From a virus, in the IMG/VR virus record IMGVR_UViG_3300032011_000141, positions 1-23,008 of that record: a DNA stretch of 23,008 nucleotides. One strand, given 5' to 3'. The notes under the pieces were generated by a model. That model was not told the origin of the DNA. It searched no databases and saw only the letters and a list, made by a program, of their open reading frames with translations. The translations under genes were made by a program, and so were the position numbers. Below are positions 15,701 through 23,008 of the stretch, one piece after another. Within the stretch, counting starts at the first letter, position 1. Each line of letters opens with the position of its first letter.

Positions 15701-18700
15701 CAGAACCGAAAGAAGCTATTGATCTAGATTTCTACTATGAAACTGGTGATACATTACCAATAGCTCAACATGGAACAGAGCATGCTTTAGTATTTAAGAA
15801 CTGTTATTCATATGGTAATGGTGTTGAGTCTGATAGATTAAGAGATGATTTTAATGCTATTAAAATAGATAAAGGTGTTAAAGTATCTACAGTATTAGCA
15901 GAGCAATATAAAGAAGAACAACGAAAAAATGGTTTAATATATTCAGGTATATTTAACTCAACAAGTGGTATAAATAGATTAAATCAATTTATACAAGGTG
16001 AATCTATAACAAAAGATTTAAATCCACATTATGGTGGTATACAAAAACTACACGCAAGAAATACAGATTTAATAGTATTATGTGAAGATAAAGTTTTAAA
16101 AGTATTAGCTAATAAAGACGCTTTATATGAAGCTGGTGGTAATCAACAGTTAACAGCTACCAATAGAGTATTAGGTCAATCAGTACCTTTTATTGGTAAC
16201 TATGGTATTAGTAAAAACCCTGAGTCTTTTGCTAGTTATGCTTTTAGATGCTACTTTACTGATAAAAATAGAGGAGCTGTTTTAAGACTGTCTAGAGACG
16301 GTTTAACAGCTATATCAGAAAATGGTATGAGAGATTATTTTAAAGACAACCTACCAACTTCTAATTTGTTATTAGGTAGCTATGATGGTAGTAAAGGTTT
16401 ATATAATTTAACCCTTAATAATACAACTGTAGCTTTTGACGAAAAAGTAGGTGGTTGGCCAAGCTTTAAAACGTTTGTGCCAGAAGCAGCTTGTGCTTTA
16501 AATAATAAATACTTTAGTATGAAACTCGGAGAACTTTGGGTACATACAAATGAACAAAGAAATAGTTTTTATGGAGAAGACTCAGATCAAACATCTATAA
16601 CACTATTAATTAATGATGCTTCTGAAACAATAAAAGGTTTTAAAACTTTAAATTATAGTGGTAGTAGATCAAGAGTTTATACATATAACTATGGTAACGC
16701 TACAGAGACATTTACTAAAGGTTGGTTTGCAGAATATATAAACACAGATCAACAAGAAGGTTTTGTAAAACAATTTGAGAAAAAAGAAAATAGATATTAT
16801 AACCATATAAAAGGTGATGCTACTACTTTAGCTAATTTAGATAGTCAAGAATTTAGCGTGCAAGGTATTGGTCATTTCACTGGTAGTTTAGCTGGTGATG
16901 TAAATCCTGCTGACAGAAACTTTATAGTAAATTTAACAGGTATAGCCAATACAACAAACCCAGGTGCTAAAATTGAAGTAACACCTGCAACTGAAGTACA
17001 TTCAAATAGTTCTACTTTAACTATATTAATAACACCTAATGCAGGAAGTACACTTACAGCTAGCGATTTATCAGTTAACGTTTCTGGTAATAGCTACATA
17101 AGTAGTATAACATTTGCTCAAAGTGGATTAAATGTTATAGCAACGGTAAATATTACTGATGGTGTTAACATGCCTAATAATGATGTTACTAATAATATAG
17201 CTGTTACTGGTGACGGAGTTGTTAAGCGTTATAAACTACATGATCTTGTGTTAAGTCACAATACAAATGGTGATGTAACATTTTCTAAAGCTTATGAAGG
17301 TAGTGGTAATGCAACAGCTGAACCTAAAAATGCGGCTACTGGTTTTGAAGCAACTTATGATGGAGTAACATTTGATAAGGTTGCTAGTTTTACAATGACA
17401 ATTGATCCAGCAACTAACGTGTTTAAATCAGTACCACAATTTAAAATATTAAAACAAGATACATTAAAAGAAAGCCAATACGAGATTACTAGACAAGATC
17501 AAGAAGAAAGTAGTGGTAGTTACAGTAACATTACAATAGGTGTTGGTGGTAAAACATTAACAGATGTTCACAGAAGTATATTTAATATAAAATATAGATT
17601 TCCTGCTCAAGACACTAGTGATGATGAAATAGAATTTAACGCTGCAACAGTGGCCAGCGCTACGGTTGAAGGTAATACCATAACAGGTTATAGAGTTGAA
17701 GGAAGACCTAGTCTTACTAGATTTGCAGAAGATAAAAATATACACGTTTACGGTAAACCTGGCGCAACGTTTACATTTAAAAGAGTTATTGATAGTGGTA
17801 CTGCTAATTATTGGGATGGTGATAGTTTTGAAACAGGAAATACATCGCTAACAATACCTAGCTCAGGAATATATACTGTGCCTGTAAGCTTTGTTCAAAC
17901 ATCAAGTAGTAAAGTATATCAAATAACTTTAGCAGGTAAGTCACCTACAACATTAGCTACAAGCTTAGCCGGTAATATATATAACGCAAATGGAACAGTA
18001 CAACATCCATTTGATTTAAATCAATATGCTGATGTAACTTTAACGCTAGGTGCTTCAAGTGCTTCTGGAGATTTTACAATTACATCTAGTAATGTTTCAA
18101 AAACCTCAACGGCATTAAGTTATCCAGTAGAAGGATCATCATTATTCTCAGCTGACTTATCAATAACAGCAACCGCTGCTACAAGCATAAGTCAAACAAG
18201 AGATCCAGAAACAACTGATTACTCTAATTATAATAGTAATGACTTTGATTGGGACTTTGATTTAACTAGTGTAGTTATTAACAATACACCAACACCAAAA
18301 ACAATGGTTATAACTGGTAAAGCATTTATAGATAGATACGGATCTGCAAGTACAACTAGTCAATTAAATTTAGATTCTATGTTTGATAGAGCTAGTGGAT
18401 CAGGCGGTGGTGGATCATTAATGTTACTAGGTGAGGTTACTGGTGGTAACGGTGGTTTTATAAACATACCTAAAATAACATATAACGATGGTACTTATAG
18501 CACAACAAACGGTAAGATAATATATATAGGTACAGCTAATAATACTAACCTTACTGGTACTGGTACTATATTTGGTAATTTCTACGGTAACTCACTTTCT
18601 GAAATTACTTTAGCTATATCAGAAGGATCTGGTACAAGTAATACAACGTCTTGTTTTGATAACTTAACTATAACAAAAGGTACTTTAACTGGTACTGATT

Positions 18701-18807
18701 CAAGTCAAGACTTAACGTATACATGGTCTGGACAATTCAGCGAAACTGTAACATCATCTTCAGTACCAAAAATAAACGTAAACGTAACATTAGCATCAAA
18801 CCCATAA
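12793..18807 (+). CDS. Giant tail nozzle (P22 gp10-like 'stabilization protein') with beta-rich C-terminal extension
   Basis: 2004 residues, far longer than P22 gp10 (about 470) or T7 gp12 (about 790). The N-terminus FRAGKMNKDLDERLVPNGEY (about 7-26), DAQNIEISTSEGSDVGSVQN (28-47), is the hallmark of this family in crAss-like phages. Body motifs include NRGAVLRLSRDGLTAIS (about 1157-1173) and FDEKVGGWPSFKTFVPE (about 1216-1232), ending near RNSFYG. Residues about 205-290 look like an inserted beta domain. From about 1371 to 2004 the chain changes to Thr/Ser/Asn/Gly-rich beta repeats resembling Ig-like or adhesin modules, with a Gly-rich linker (SGSGGGGS) near 1870. The nozzle closes the tail tube and opens on host contact; the extension may be a built-in receptor-contact part. 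It begins three bases after the adaptor and ends four bases before the next gene. Confidence 0.82.
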   Translation: MPEFKHHFRAGKMNKDLDERLVPNGEYRDAQNIEISTSEGSDVGSVQNVRGNTKISGKTYNDNTQSITANWGSKFGLTNPVCIGHVLNNETDKIYWFISADEADCIAEYDDAKGIISPVLVDANNILNFTSDQYITGINVLDGMLFWTDNNSEPKKIDIEVFKSGCNGDFTTHTKFTGEVILSTQLSAASAFTEEHITVAKQAPITAPTIAMSASKRGGNGTGTSPVLVTNSSASLFADIDGNGKTSGTSVALTFSPQSVFQTGDILVLTATYEELDSAIDYEIKVRVTSVSNSGGSANCKIQSIPVEVAYIALPWEALLEEEGVLFEKKMVRFGYRWKYTSGEYSVFSPFSELAFLPTTFEYLSSDGHNVGMINTLRDLTITIPSSGPVDVEEVDILYKESNNNNVYVVDTLKRDSYNTFDLSYKLESELIGKVVESNQMLRPWDNVPRKAKAQEITANRLIYANYQQQYDIPKYNLPDITLSVDTADITTVKEPELSIKSLRTYQAGIVYLDKYNRQTPVFTSQSASRQVPKAFAEKVSTLKVQASNTPPSWATHFKYYIKETSNEYYNLSMDRYYLAEDGNVWLSFPSSERNKIAEDSYIILKKQHDSDEFVGTKARYKVLDIQNEAPDFIKLTKKAIGKVDGETAAANLPQIGATTFRFRGPDPLDNPSFAKAFTSDGLVQISVSGQKTDRYNIVSGGYTGQEDTNNGSKHVYEVSIDEPLKEGETMLANLSLASSNGSSGTSLSIILFEEKFERKPEFYGRFFAKINRDSEFDTNIIETYPDVQAEFGISNSRQIFDNAPNTGPGDGTQAASWYDTRSKHNKVQSANNGHPVLGSRFMTVLWAGAPKDKDRSFDKSNTINSWLKALSTAGTLFRMKGSSSNNTSEVYKVIGCTVTYKYRRTGRKRLQSSKRRHYRIEFEHHLNKTPYEDTFTFSSDKIDEIQIVEKVISSDNEVLTSDNPAIWETEPKEAIDLDFYYETGDTLPIAQHGTEHALVFKNCYSYGNGVESDRLRDDFNAIKIDKGVKVSTVLAEQYKEEQRKNGLIYSGIFNSTSGINRLNQFIQGESITKDLNPHYGGIQKLHARNTDLIVLCEDKVLKVLANKDALYEAGGNQQLTATNRVLGQSVPFIGNYGISKNPESFASYAFRCYFTDKNRGAVLRLSRDGLTAISENGMRDYFKDNLPTSNLLLGSYDGSKGLYNLTLNNTTVAFDEKVGGWPSFKTFVPEAACALNNKYFSMKLGELWVHTNEQRNSFYGEDSDQTSITLLINDASETIKGFKTLNYSGSRSRVYTYNYGNATETFTKGWFAEYINTDQQEGFVKQFEKKENRYYNHIKGDATTLANLDSQEFSVQGIGHFTGSLAGDVNPADRNFIVNLTGIANTTNPGAKIEVTPATEVHSNSSTLTILITPNAGSTLTASDLSVNVSGNSYISSITFAQSGLNVIATVNITDGVNMPNNDVTNNIAVTGDGVVKRYKLHDLVLSHNTNGDVTFSKAYEGSGNATAEPKNAATGFEATYDGVTFDKVASFTMTIDPATNVFKSVPQFKILKQDTLKESQYEITRQDQEESSGSYSNITIGVGGKTLTDVHRSIFNIKYRFPAQDTSDDEIEFNAATVASATVEGNTITGYRVEGRPSLTRFAEDKNIHVYGKPGATFTFKRVIDSGTANYWDGDSFETGNTSLTIPSSGIYTVPVSFVQTSSSKVYQITLAGKSPTTLATSLAGNIYNANGTVQHPFDLNQYADVTLTLGASSASGDFTITSSNVSKTSTALSYPVEGSSLFSADLSITATAATSISQTRDPETTDYSNYNSNDFDWDFDLTSVVINNTPTPKTMVITGKAFIDRYGSASTTSQLNLDSMFDRASGSGGGGSLMLLGEVTGGNGGFINIPKITYNDGTYSTTNGKIIYIGTANNTNLTGTGTIFGNFYGNSLSEITLAISEGSGTSNTTSCFDNLTITKGTLTGTDSSQDLTYTWSGQFSETVTSSSVPKINVNVTLASNP

Positions 18808-18811
18808 TATT

Positions 18812-19135
18812 ATGCCTACAATAACAATGACTTTTCCACATGTGAATGACTCTGTACAAATCGGTGATACATCATATTACCAGAATACAGCAACACCACC
18901 TGTTATAACTGAAATGGGTACTATAACAGATGTAACAGATACAACAGTTACAACTAATATAGGTGGAACAACAACTAGACCTACTGGTACTGATTTTATA
19001 CTATTTAGTAAAGATAGTAGATCAGCTTTATCAGCAATGAGAGGTTATTACGCTGAGATAAAAATGGTTAACGATGAAGAGTCACAATGTGAACTATTCG
19101 ACATTGGAAGTGAAATATTTGAAAGTAGCAAATAA
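18812..19135 (+). CDS. Small virion-type beta protein of unknown function
   Basis: 107 residues, rich in Thr and beta-prone. It runs FPHVNDSVQIGDTSYYQ (about 8-24), ITDVTDTTVTTNIGGTTT, DFILFSKDSRSALSAMRGYY, then CELFDIGSEIFESSK at the end. I recall a widespread small phage structural protein with the same plan: an 'SvqvGD' start, 'f.f.K....S.l.GYYaevk..N' and an 'ELF...SE...SSK' end. Its function is unknown. The start lies four bases after the nozzle stop, so it is probably translated with it. A role as a tail-tip or head-completion part is plausible only from position. Confidence 0.75.
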   Translation: MPTITMTFPHVNDSVQIGDTSYYQNTATPPVITEMGTITDVTDTTVTTNIGGTTTRPTGTDFILFSKDSRSALSAMRGYYAEIKMVNDEESQCELFDIGSEIFESSK

Positions 19136-19136
19136 T

Positions 19137-19147
19137 GTGTAATTATA
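19137..19147 (+). promoter_or_regulatory. Second copy of GTGTAATTATA
   Basis: Exact match to 167-177, placed in the 36-base gap between the small virion-type gene and the first internal virion protein gene. The pair suggests a shared regulatory element, but neither copy has a clear promoter partner. Confidence 0.3.
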
Positions 19148-19171
19148 ATAACATAAATAAAATATAAAAAT

Positions 19172-19825
19172 ATGATAGGAGCAGTAACGCAAGGATTGCA
19201 GGGTTTAACTGGTATAGCCAGTGGTATCATAGGTGGAGGTAAGAGAAGAAGAGAACAAAGAGCCGCTGAGAAAGAACTAGCTATCAACAAAGCTAGATAT
19301 GAAAACCTAGATACGTCTAATCTTGCAGCCGATATGGAAAATACATTTGAAGATCTAACCGTAAACACACAAGCGGCAGATATGGCTATGCAACAACAGA
19401 ACCAAGCTTTAGCTAATACCATGGGAGGTATGAATGCTGCAGCGGGTGGATCTGGTATTGCTGCTTTAGCCCAAGCAATGGCTGGTCAGCAATCACAAAA
19501 CTTACAAGCTTCTTCAGCTAGTGTTGGTCAACAAGAAGCTGCTAATCAAATGGCTGCTGCTCAAGGAGCTTCTAATGTTCAATCAGCACAGATACAAGGT
19601 GCACAAGCTTCTAGAGATGCAGAAGCCGCTAAAACAGAAACATTATTAGGCATGTCACAAAGTAGATTAGGTGCTGCTAATGAAGCTAGAGCTGCTGCTA
19701 CAAAAAGTATAACAGATGGTATTGGTAATGTTATGGGTGGCGCTATGGAAGTTGCCGCTGGCGGAGGATTTGGTGGTGCAGCAGGTGGAGCAATGGATAA
19801 AATTAAAGGATTCTTAGGAGGTTAA
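19172..19825 (+). CDS. Putative internal virion (ejection) protein, Ala/Gln/Gly-rich
   Basis: 217 residues. A Gly/Ala-rich, mildly hydrophobic N-terminus (about 1-23) is followed by a basic KRRREQR patch (24-30). Then comes a long helical region rich in Ala, Gln, Asn and Met (about 30-180, with AMQQQNQALANTMGGMNAAA), and a Gly/Ala-rich amphipathic end (about 185-217, MDKIKGFLGG). This composition resembles small ejection proteins such as T7 gp14 and P22 gp7, which leave the head and insert in the cell envelope. The next two genes have related character, and the three would form one ejection set. Direct sequence identity to gp14 was not established. Confidence 0.6.
   Translation: MIGAVTQGLQGLTGIASGIIGGGKRRREQRAAEKELAINKARYENLDTSNLAADMENTFEDLTVNTQAADMAMQQQNQALANTMGGMNAAAGGSGIAALAQAMAGQQSQNLQASSASVGQQEAANQMAAAQGASNVQSAQIQGAQASRDAEAAKTETLLGMSQSRLGAANEARAAATKSITDGIGNVMGGAMEVAAGGGFGGAAGGAMDKIKGFLGG
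19816..19821 (+). promoter_or_regulatory. AGGAGG, the only Shine-Dalgarno-like site seen at a start
   Basis: AGGAGG lies eight bases before ATG 19830 and is formed by the last Gly codons of the preceding gene. All other gene starts here have A/T-only or A-rich leaders. It may be a true ribosome site or a by-product of the Gly-Gly C-terminus. Confidence 0.4.
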
Positions 19826-19829
19826 AAAT

Positions 19830-20969
19830 ATGAGAGCAAATAAAGGATTAATGGAAGGTGCATTTACATCAGCACCTAAATTTCAAAGTTATGAGTTATT
19901 CGGTAACCCCGAGTATAACAAGCAACAAGCTATGCAAAAAATGTATCAAGACAGAAATGTTAGAAAATACATAGATCAAATGCCTAGTATTGAACTTGAA
20001 AAAGTTAATGGTAGTATGAGAGGTCCTACTTCAGAATACTTAAATAACCAACGTATGTTATATGGTAGATTAGCGAGACAATTAGCAAATCCAAATGTAA
20101 GACCAGGAAGTCCTATGTACATGCAGACTATGTCTAAAATGCAGTCGATACAAGGTGATATAAGGGGATTAAGCACAAGTCTAGATAATTTTAAAAATAC
20201 AAAGACAGAATTTTTACAAGACTTTGACGCTGGTATAGTATCTAGAGGATCTAAAATAGATGATTTAAAAGAATTATCAGCTAAAGATAATTACGAAGTA
20301 GCGATACAAAACGGTAAAATGATGGTTCAAATGGAAGATGGCCGTATGGTTTCTTTAGATGATGTTAACGGATACTTTAACAGGAACGCTCAAAGTGTAG
20401 ATGATTTGTTAAAACTTAACCAACAAGCTTATAAAAACGCTATGCCTATAGATGAAAGCTCTGAATTTATGTACAGAAGACAAGTTAGAGAGTTAGCTAC
20501 AAAAGCAGGTAGAGAAGGTTTAATATCATTAGCTGTTGATAATTTTCTTGGAAACCCAATGATAGACATGGATAATCCTAACGATCCAAACTTAGTTTTA
20601 TTAAATGAAAAGAATCATGAACAGTTAAGGGATTTTGTAATTAACAATTGGATGAGTGGTATTAGTCAAGCTGCTGAACAAGCTTACAGCATGAAAAATA
20701 GAGCTGGTAACATGATGTCTAATATAAGCTATAAACAAGTAATGGATATATGGAATACCGGTGATCTTGAACAAATAACTAATATGTTACCATTAAACAG
20801 TAAGGTTAGCGTAGAAGGTTATGACGATGGAACTTATGATTTAAAAATTGGTAGCAGGACTGTTAGAAAAGGTATTGATCCTGGCGAACCACAACATTTA
20901 AATATGTTATTAGAAGTACTAGGTATACCCGGCGGTGGTGGATCTGGTATTGACAATGATTTAATATAA
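19830..20969 (+). CDS. Putative internal virion (cargo) protein
   Basis: 379 residues, largely helical, no signal peptide. The N-terminal part has Tyr/Gln/Met-rich helices (EYNKQQAMQKMYQDRNVRKY at about 28-47) and LYGRLARQLANPN. The middle (about 90-280) is helical with short turns, including DDLKELSAKDN, MVQMEDGRMVSLDDVNGYF and RQVRELATKAGREGLISLAV. A short beta segment (about 325-345, VEGYDDGTYDLKIGSRTV) precedes a Gly-rich tail (GGGGSGIDNDLI). I do not recognise a named family. It lies four bases after an Ala/Gln-rich ejection-type protein and five before a giant ejection-type protein, as in the internal-core clusters of T7-like phages and the cargo clusters of crAss-like phages. Confidence 0.55.
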   Translation: MRANKGLMEGAFTSAPKFQSYELFGNPEYNKQQAMQKMYQDRNVRKYIDQMPSIELEKVNGSMRGPTSEYLNNQRMLYGRLARQLANPNVRPGSPMYMQTMSKMQSIQGDIRGLSTSLDNFKNTKTEFLQDFDAGIVSRGSKIDDLKELSAKDNYEVAIQNGKMMVQMEDGRMVSLDDVNGYFNRNAQSVDDLLKLNQQAYKNAMPIDESSEFMYRRQVRELATKAGREGLISLAVDNFLGNPMIDMDNPNDPNLVLLNEKNHEQLRDFVINNWMSGISQAAEQAYSMKNRAGNMMSNISYKQVMDIWNTGDLEQITNMLPLNSKVSVEGYDDGTYDLKIGSRTVRKGIDPGEPQHLNMLLEVLGIPGGGGSGIDNDLI

Positions 20970-20974
20970 TCAAT

Positions 20975-23008
20975 ATGCAAGACTTATATAGACAAATGTA
21001 TCTTAAATACGCTCCGAATTTAAGTGATGCGGAGCTAAATAAAAAAGTATCCTACGCAATGGAGCAGGATCAAGATACGTTTATAAATGCGTTCTATAAT
21101 AAATACACAGGCGGAGCACCTTCCGCAGAACAATCACAATACATACAGAAAAAATCGGGTTTTTGGGAAAGAAAACTAGACAATATTGAAATAGGTCTTA
21201 ATAGATTTGTTGGGGATGTAGTAGCTGGTGCTGAGCAATTAGCAGGAATACCAGCTGATCTAAGTGATCAATGGGACGATCTTAAAGAACAAGCTAATGC
21301 TATTGGGCAACCAGGTTTTCAATGGTCAGATATATCAAAACTAGAATTTAACAAATTATCAGCTCAAGAAAAAATAGCAAATAGAAAAAATTTTAAAGAA
21401 AATGGATTTTTTGGTTTTGCAACAAGTGCTGATATAGATAGAAGATTACAAATGCTACATGCAAAGCAACCTGAGTATGATCAAAGTATTACTGATGCTA
21501 TTGCAAATGGTGATTTATTAGAAGCTGGAGATAGAATATTAGATGGTGGTTTATCATCATGGACAAGTTTTGTTTCTATGCTACATCCAAAAGCTATAGC
21601 TGCTTTAGCTGTTTCGCATGCTGGTGGTAAGTGGGACGAGAACTTTATGGAAAATCCTGAAATGGCTAATGGATTATTAATGCTAAATGGAGCTGGTACA
21701 GGAGCGATAGAATATCTTGGTGATATGCTTTCTAGAAGATTTATATTACAACCAGCAATGGGTAAGTATAGAGAATTAATGAAAGTAGGAGATGTTGCTG
21801 CTAAAAACGCTGTAAAAGATTTAGCAATAGGTCAAGCAGGTAGATTCTTAAAAACTACTGGTTTAGCTATGGTTGGTGAAGGTGGTACTGAAATGGCACA
21901 AGCTATGGCTGTTGATTGGTTAGATAGTGTAGATAAAATATATGGAACTGATATTACCATAGGTATAGGTAAAAGTGAAGAGTGGGATAAAATAGGCGGT
22001 TGGAGTGGAGCTTTAACTTTAGGTATGGCCGCTGGTGAGCGTAAAAAATGGCACGAGATATATGATGAAGGTATTATAGGTGCTTTTATGGGTGGTGGTA
22101 TAAATGTAGGTTTACAAGGTGTTAATAGTTTAACGGGTAACACTGCACAAAGAAGAGCTGAGGTATTAATGAGACCTAAGCATGAGCAAGAGTATATTAA
22201 CGAAAGAATGAAAAGGTTAAATACTCTACAACAAGAGATTCTACAAACTGAAGATCAATCTGTAAGAGATAGATTAAATGTGGAGCAAGATATATTAAGT
22301 AGAGAAATAGTATTAAAACAAAGCCAAACATCTAAAGTTGTTAGGATGTTAGGTGGTAAAGATCTTATGTCTTATGCTACAAATGTTGATATTATAAACA
22401 CTAACTCTAAAAAATTATCTAATAAGAAAAACCCTGTTTCAACTGAAACTGCTAATTTACTTAAACAAGATATTGATAAAGCTGTAGAAGCTAATAAAAA
22501 ATTATACAAAGATCATTTACATAAATCATTAAATAATAACTTAAATACATCACAAGCATATGCTAACGCTGCTGGTGTAAATCAAGTTGTTGTAGATAAC
22601 CAAGATGATTATCAAAAAGCTTATGAAGAATCAGAGATCGGTAAAAAACAATCTGTAACAGATGGATACTTTGATAATGTAAGAGATACAGATGGATTTT
22701 TTGATGGATCAGGTAATTGGTATATAAATAAAGATCAGGCATTAAAAACAGAGGCCATATCTGTAGGTTCTCACGAACTTTTACATGGTATATTAAAGTC
22801 AACTGTACAAGATGAAAATGGTAATTTAAGTCAACAAGGTCAAAAACTTGTTAAAGAATTTATGGCTAAGTTATCACCAAAACAACAAAGAGTTATACAA
22901 AGAAGAATAGACGCTAACTATAGATTTCAAAGAGATGCTGACGGTAATATAATGAAAGATGCTGAAGGTAAAAATATTGAAAATGATTTTGAAGCTTATG
23001 GTGAAGAA
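20975..23008 (+). CDS. Large ejection-type internal virion protein with zincin (HExxH) domain, 3' truncated
   Basis: An open frame from ATG 20975, five bases after the preceding stop, runs without a stop to the window edge (678 residues). The N-terminus (about 1-50) is compact and helical. Residues about 180-380 hold Gly/Ala-rich amphipathic helices, including EGGTEMAQAMAVDWLD (302-317) and a Gly-rich IIGAFMGGGINVGLQG segment, as in proteins that insert in the envelope on DNA ejection. A coiled coil spans about 400-452. H600-E601-L602-L603-H604 is an HExxH zinc-binding and catalytic motif preceded by a beta strand (AISVGS). Acidic residues at the edge (E673, E677, E678) could give the third ligand. 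Crass-like phages encode very large virion proteins in this position. A peptidase acting on virion or envelope proteins is inferred. Confidence 0.7.
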   Translation, partial: MQDLYRQMYLKYAPNLSDAELNKKVSYAMEQDQDTFINAFYNKYTGGAPSAEQSQYIQKKSGFWERKLDNIEIGLNRFVGDVVAGAEQLAGIPADLSDQWDDLKEQANAIGQPGFQWSDISKLEFNKLSAQEKIANRKNFKENGFFGFATSADIDRRLQMLHAKQPEYDQSITDAIANGDLLEAGDRILDGGLSSWTSFVSMLHPKAIAALAVSHAGGKWDENFMENPEMANGLLMLNGAGTGAIEYLGDMLSRRFILQPAMGKYRELMKVGDVAAKNAVKDLAIGQAGRFLKTTGLAMVGEGGTEMAQAMAVDWLDSVDKIYGTDITIGIGKSEEWDKIGGWSGALTLGMAAGERKKWHEIYDEGIIGAFMGGGINVGLQGVNSLTGNTAQRRAEVLMRPKHEQEYINERMKRLNTLQQEILQTEDQSVRDRLNVEQDILSREIVLKQSQTSKVVRMLGGKDLMSYATNVDIINTNSKKLSNKKNPVSTETANLLKQDIDKAVEANKKLYKDHLHKSLNNNLNTSQAYANAAGVNQVVVDNQDDYQKAYEESEIGKKQSVTDGYFDNVRDTDGFFDGSGNWYINKDQALKTEAISVGSHELLHGILKSTVQDENGNLSQQGQKLVKEFMAKLSPKQQRVIQRRIDANYRFQRDADGNIMKDAEGKNIENDFEAYGEE

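Noticed and set aside
16903-18807. Diversity-generating retroelement target in the nozzle C-terminus
   Set aside because: No template repeat or reverse transcriptase is in the window, and Asn/Thr/Ser richness alone is not evidence.
19048-19422. Antisense open frame of 124 codons
   Set aside because: It lies opposite two well-supported genes and their gap, has a hydrophobic low-information product, and has no leader like those of the + strand genes. It is a shadow frame.
21832-22143. Antisense open frame of 103 codons
   Set aside because: It is opposite the ejection-type gene. Its Pro/Ile/Leu-rich product is what is expected from the complement of Gly-rich, A/T-rich codons.
2466-23008. Stop-codon recoding as known in some crAss-like phages
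   Set aside because: All large late genes are full length under the standard code and end in TAA. The only TAG stops are in three small upstream genes, so no suppression is needed. No TGA stop was found, but A/T richness can explain that.
1-23008. tRNA genes, CRISPR arrays, insertion sequences, integrase or attachment sites
   Set aside because: Every gap was read and is too short or lacks the needed structure. No regular spaced repeats or transposase-like proteins were seen.

Overview
The window is one strand-uniform, densely packed block of late (packaging, capsid, tail and ejection) genes from a tailed phage with a short-tailed (podovirus-like) virion. All genes lie on the + strand, many stops and starts touch or overlap, and base composition is strongly A+T rich. 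Terminase, portal, capsid and nozzle proteins resemble, from memory of the families and not from a search, those of crAss-like phages (Crassvirales) and related marine phages of Bacteroidota. Starts are preceded by A/T-only leaders instead of Shine-Dalgarno sequences, which fits a Bacteroidota host. The host remains an inference: nothing in the window names it.

Layout. 1-158: threonine-rich C-terminus of an upstream gene. 216-1121: a KpsC/KpsS-like glycosyltransferase. 1173-2466: four small overlapping genes, one of which (1653-2237) reads as two GroES-like barrels in tandem. 2466-4676: terminase large subunit. 4678-7101: portal. 7129-8412: acidic scaffold-like protein. 8432-9952: major capsid protein, followed by a strong intrinsic terminator with a UUCG loop. 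10034-10774: conserved protein of unknown role. 10834-11613 and 11617-12789: connector (ring or adaptor) proteins. 12793-18807: a 2004-residue nozzle (P22 gp10-like, called 'stabilization protein' in crAss-like phages) with a long beta-rich C-terminal extension. 18812-19135: small virion-type protein. 19172-20969: two probable internal virion proteins. 20975-23008: the first 678 residues of a large ejection-type protein carrying an HELLH zinc-protease motif, cut by the window edge.

How it fits together. TerL pumps DNA through the portal into a shell built from the capsid protein on the scaffold. The tandem GroES-like protein may adapt the host chaperonin to fold the capsid protein. The connectors and the nozzle close the portal and form the short tail. 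The nozzle extension, and a fibre-docking-like domain on the 390-aa connector, are the best candidates for host contact or fibre attachment. The last three genes would be packed inside the head and ejected with DNA, and the metalloprotease domain may clear a path or process virion proteins.

No tRNA, CRISPR array, insertion sequence, integrase or attachment site was seen. No stretch without a gene exceeds about 85 bases. Family assignments rest on recognised motifs, lengths and gene order; profile searches would be needed to confirm them.
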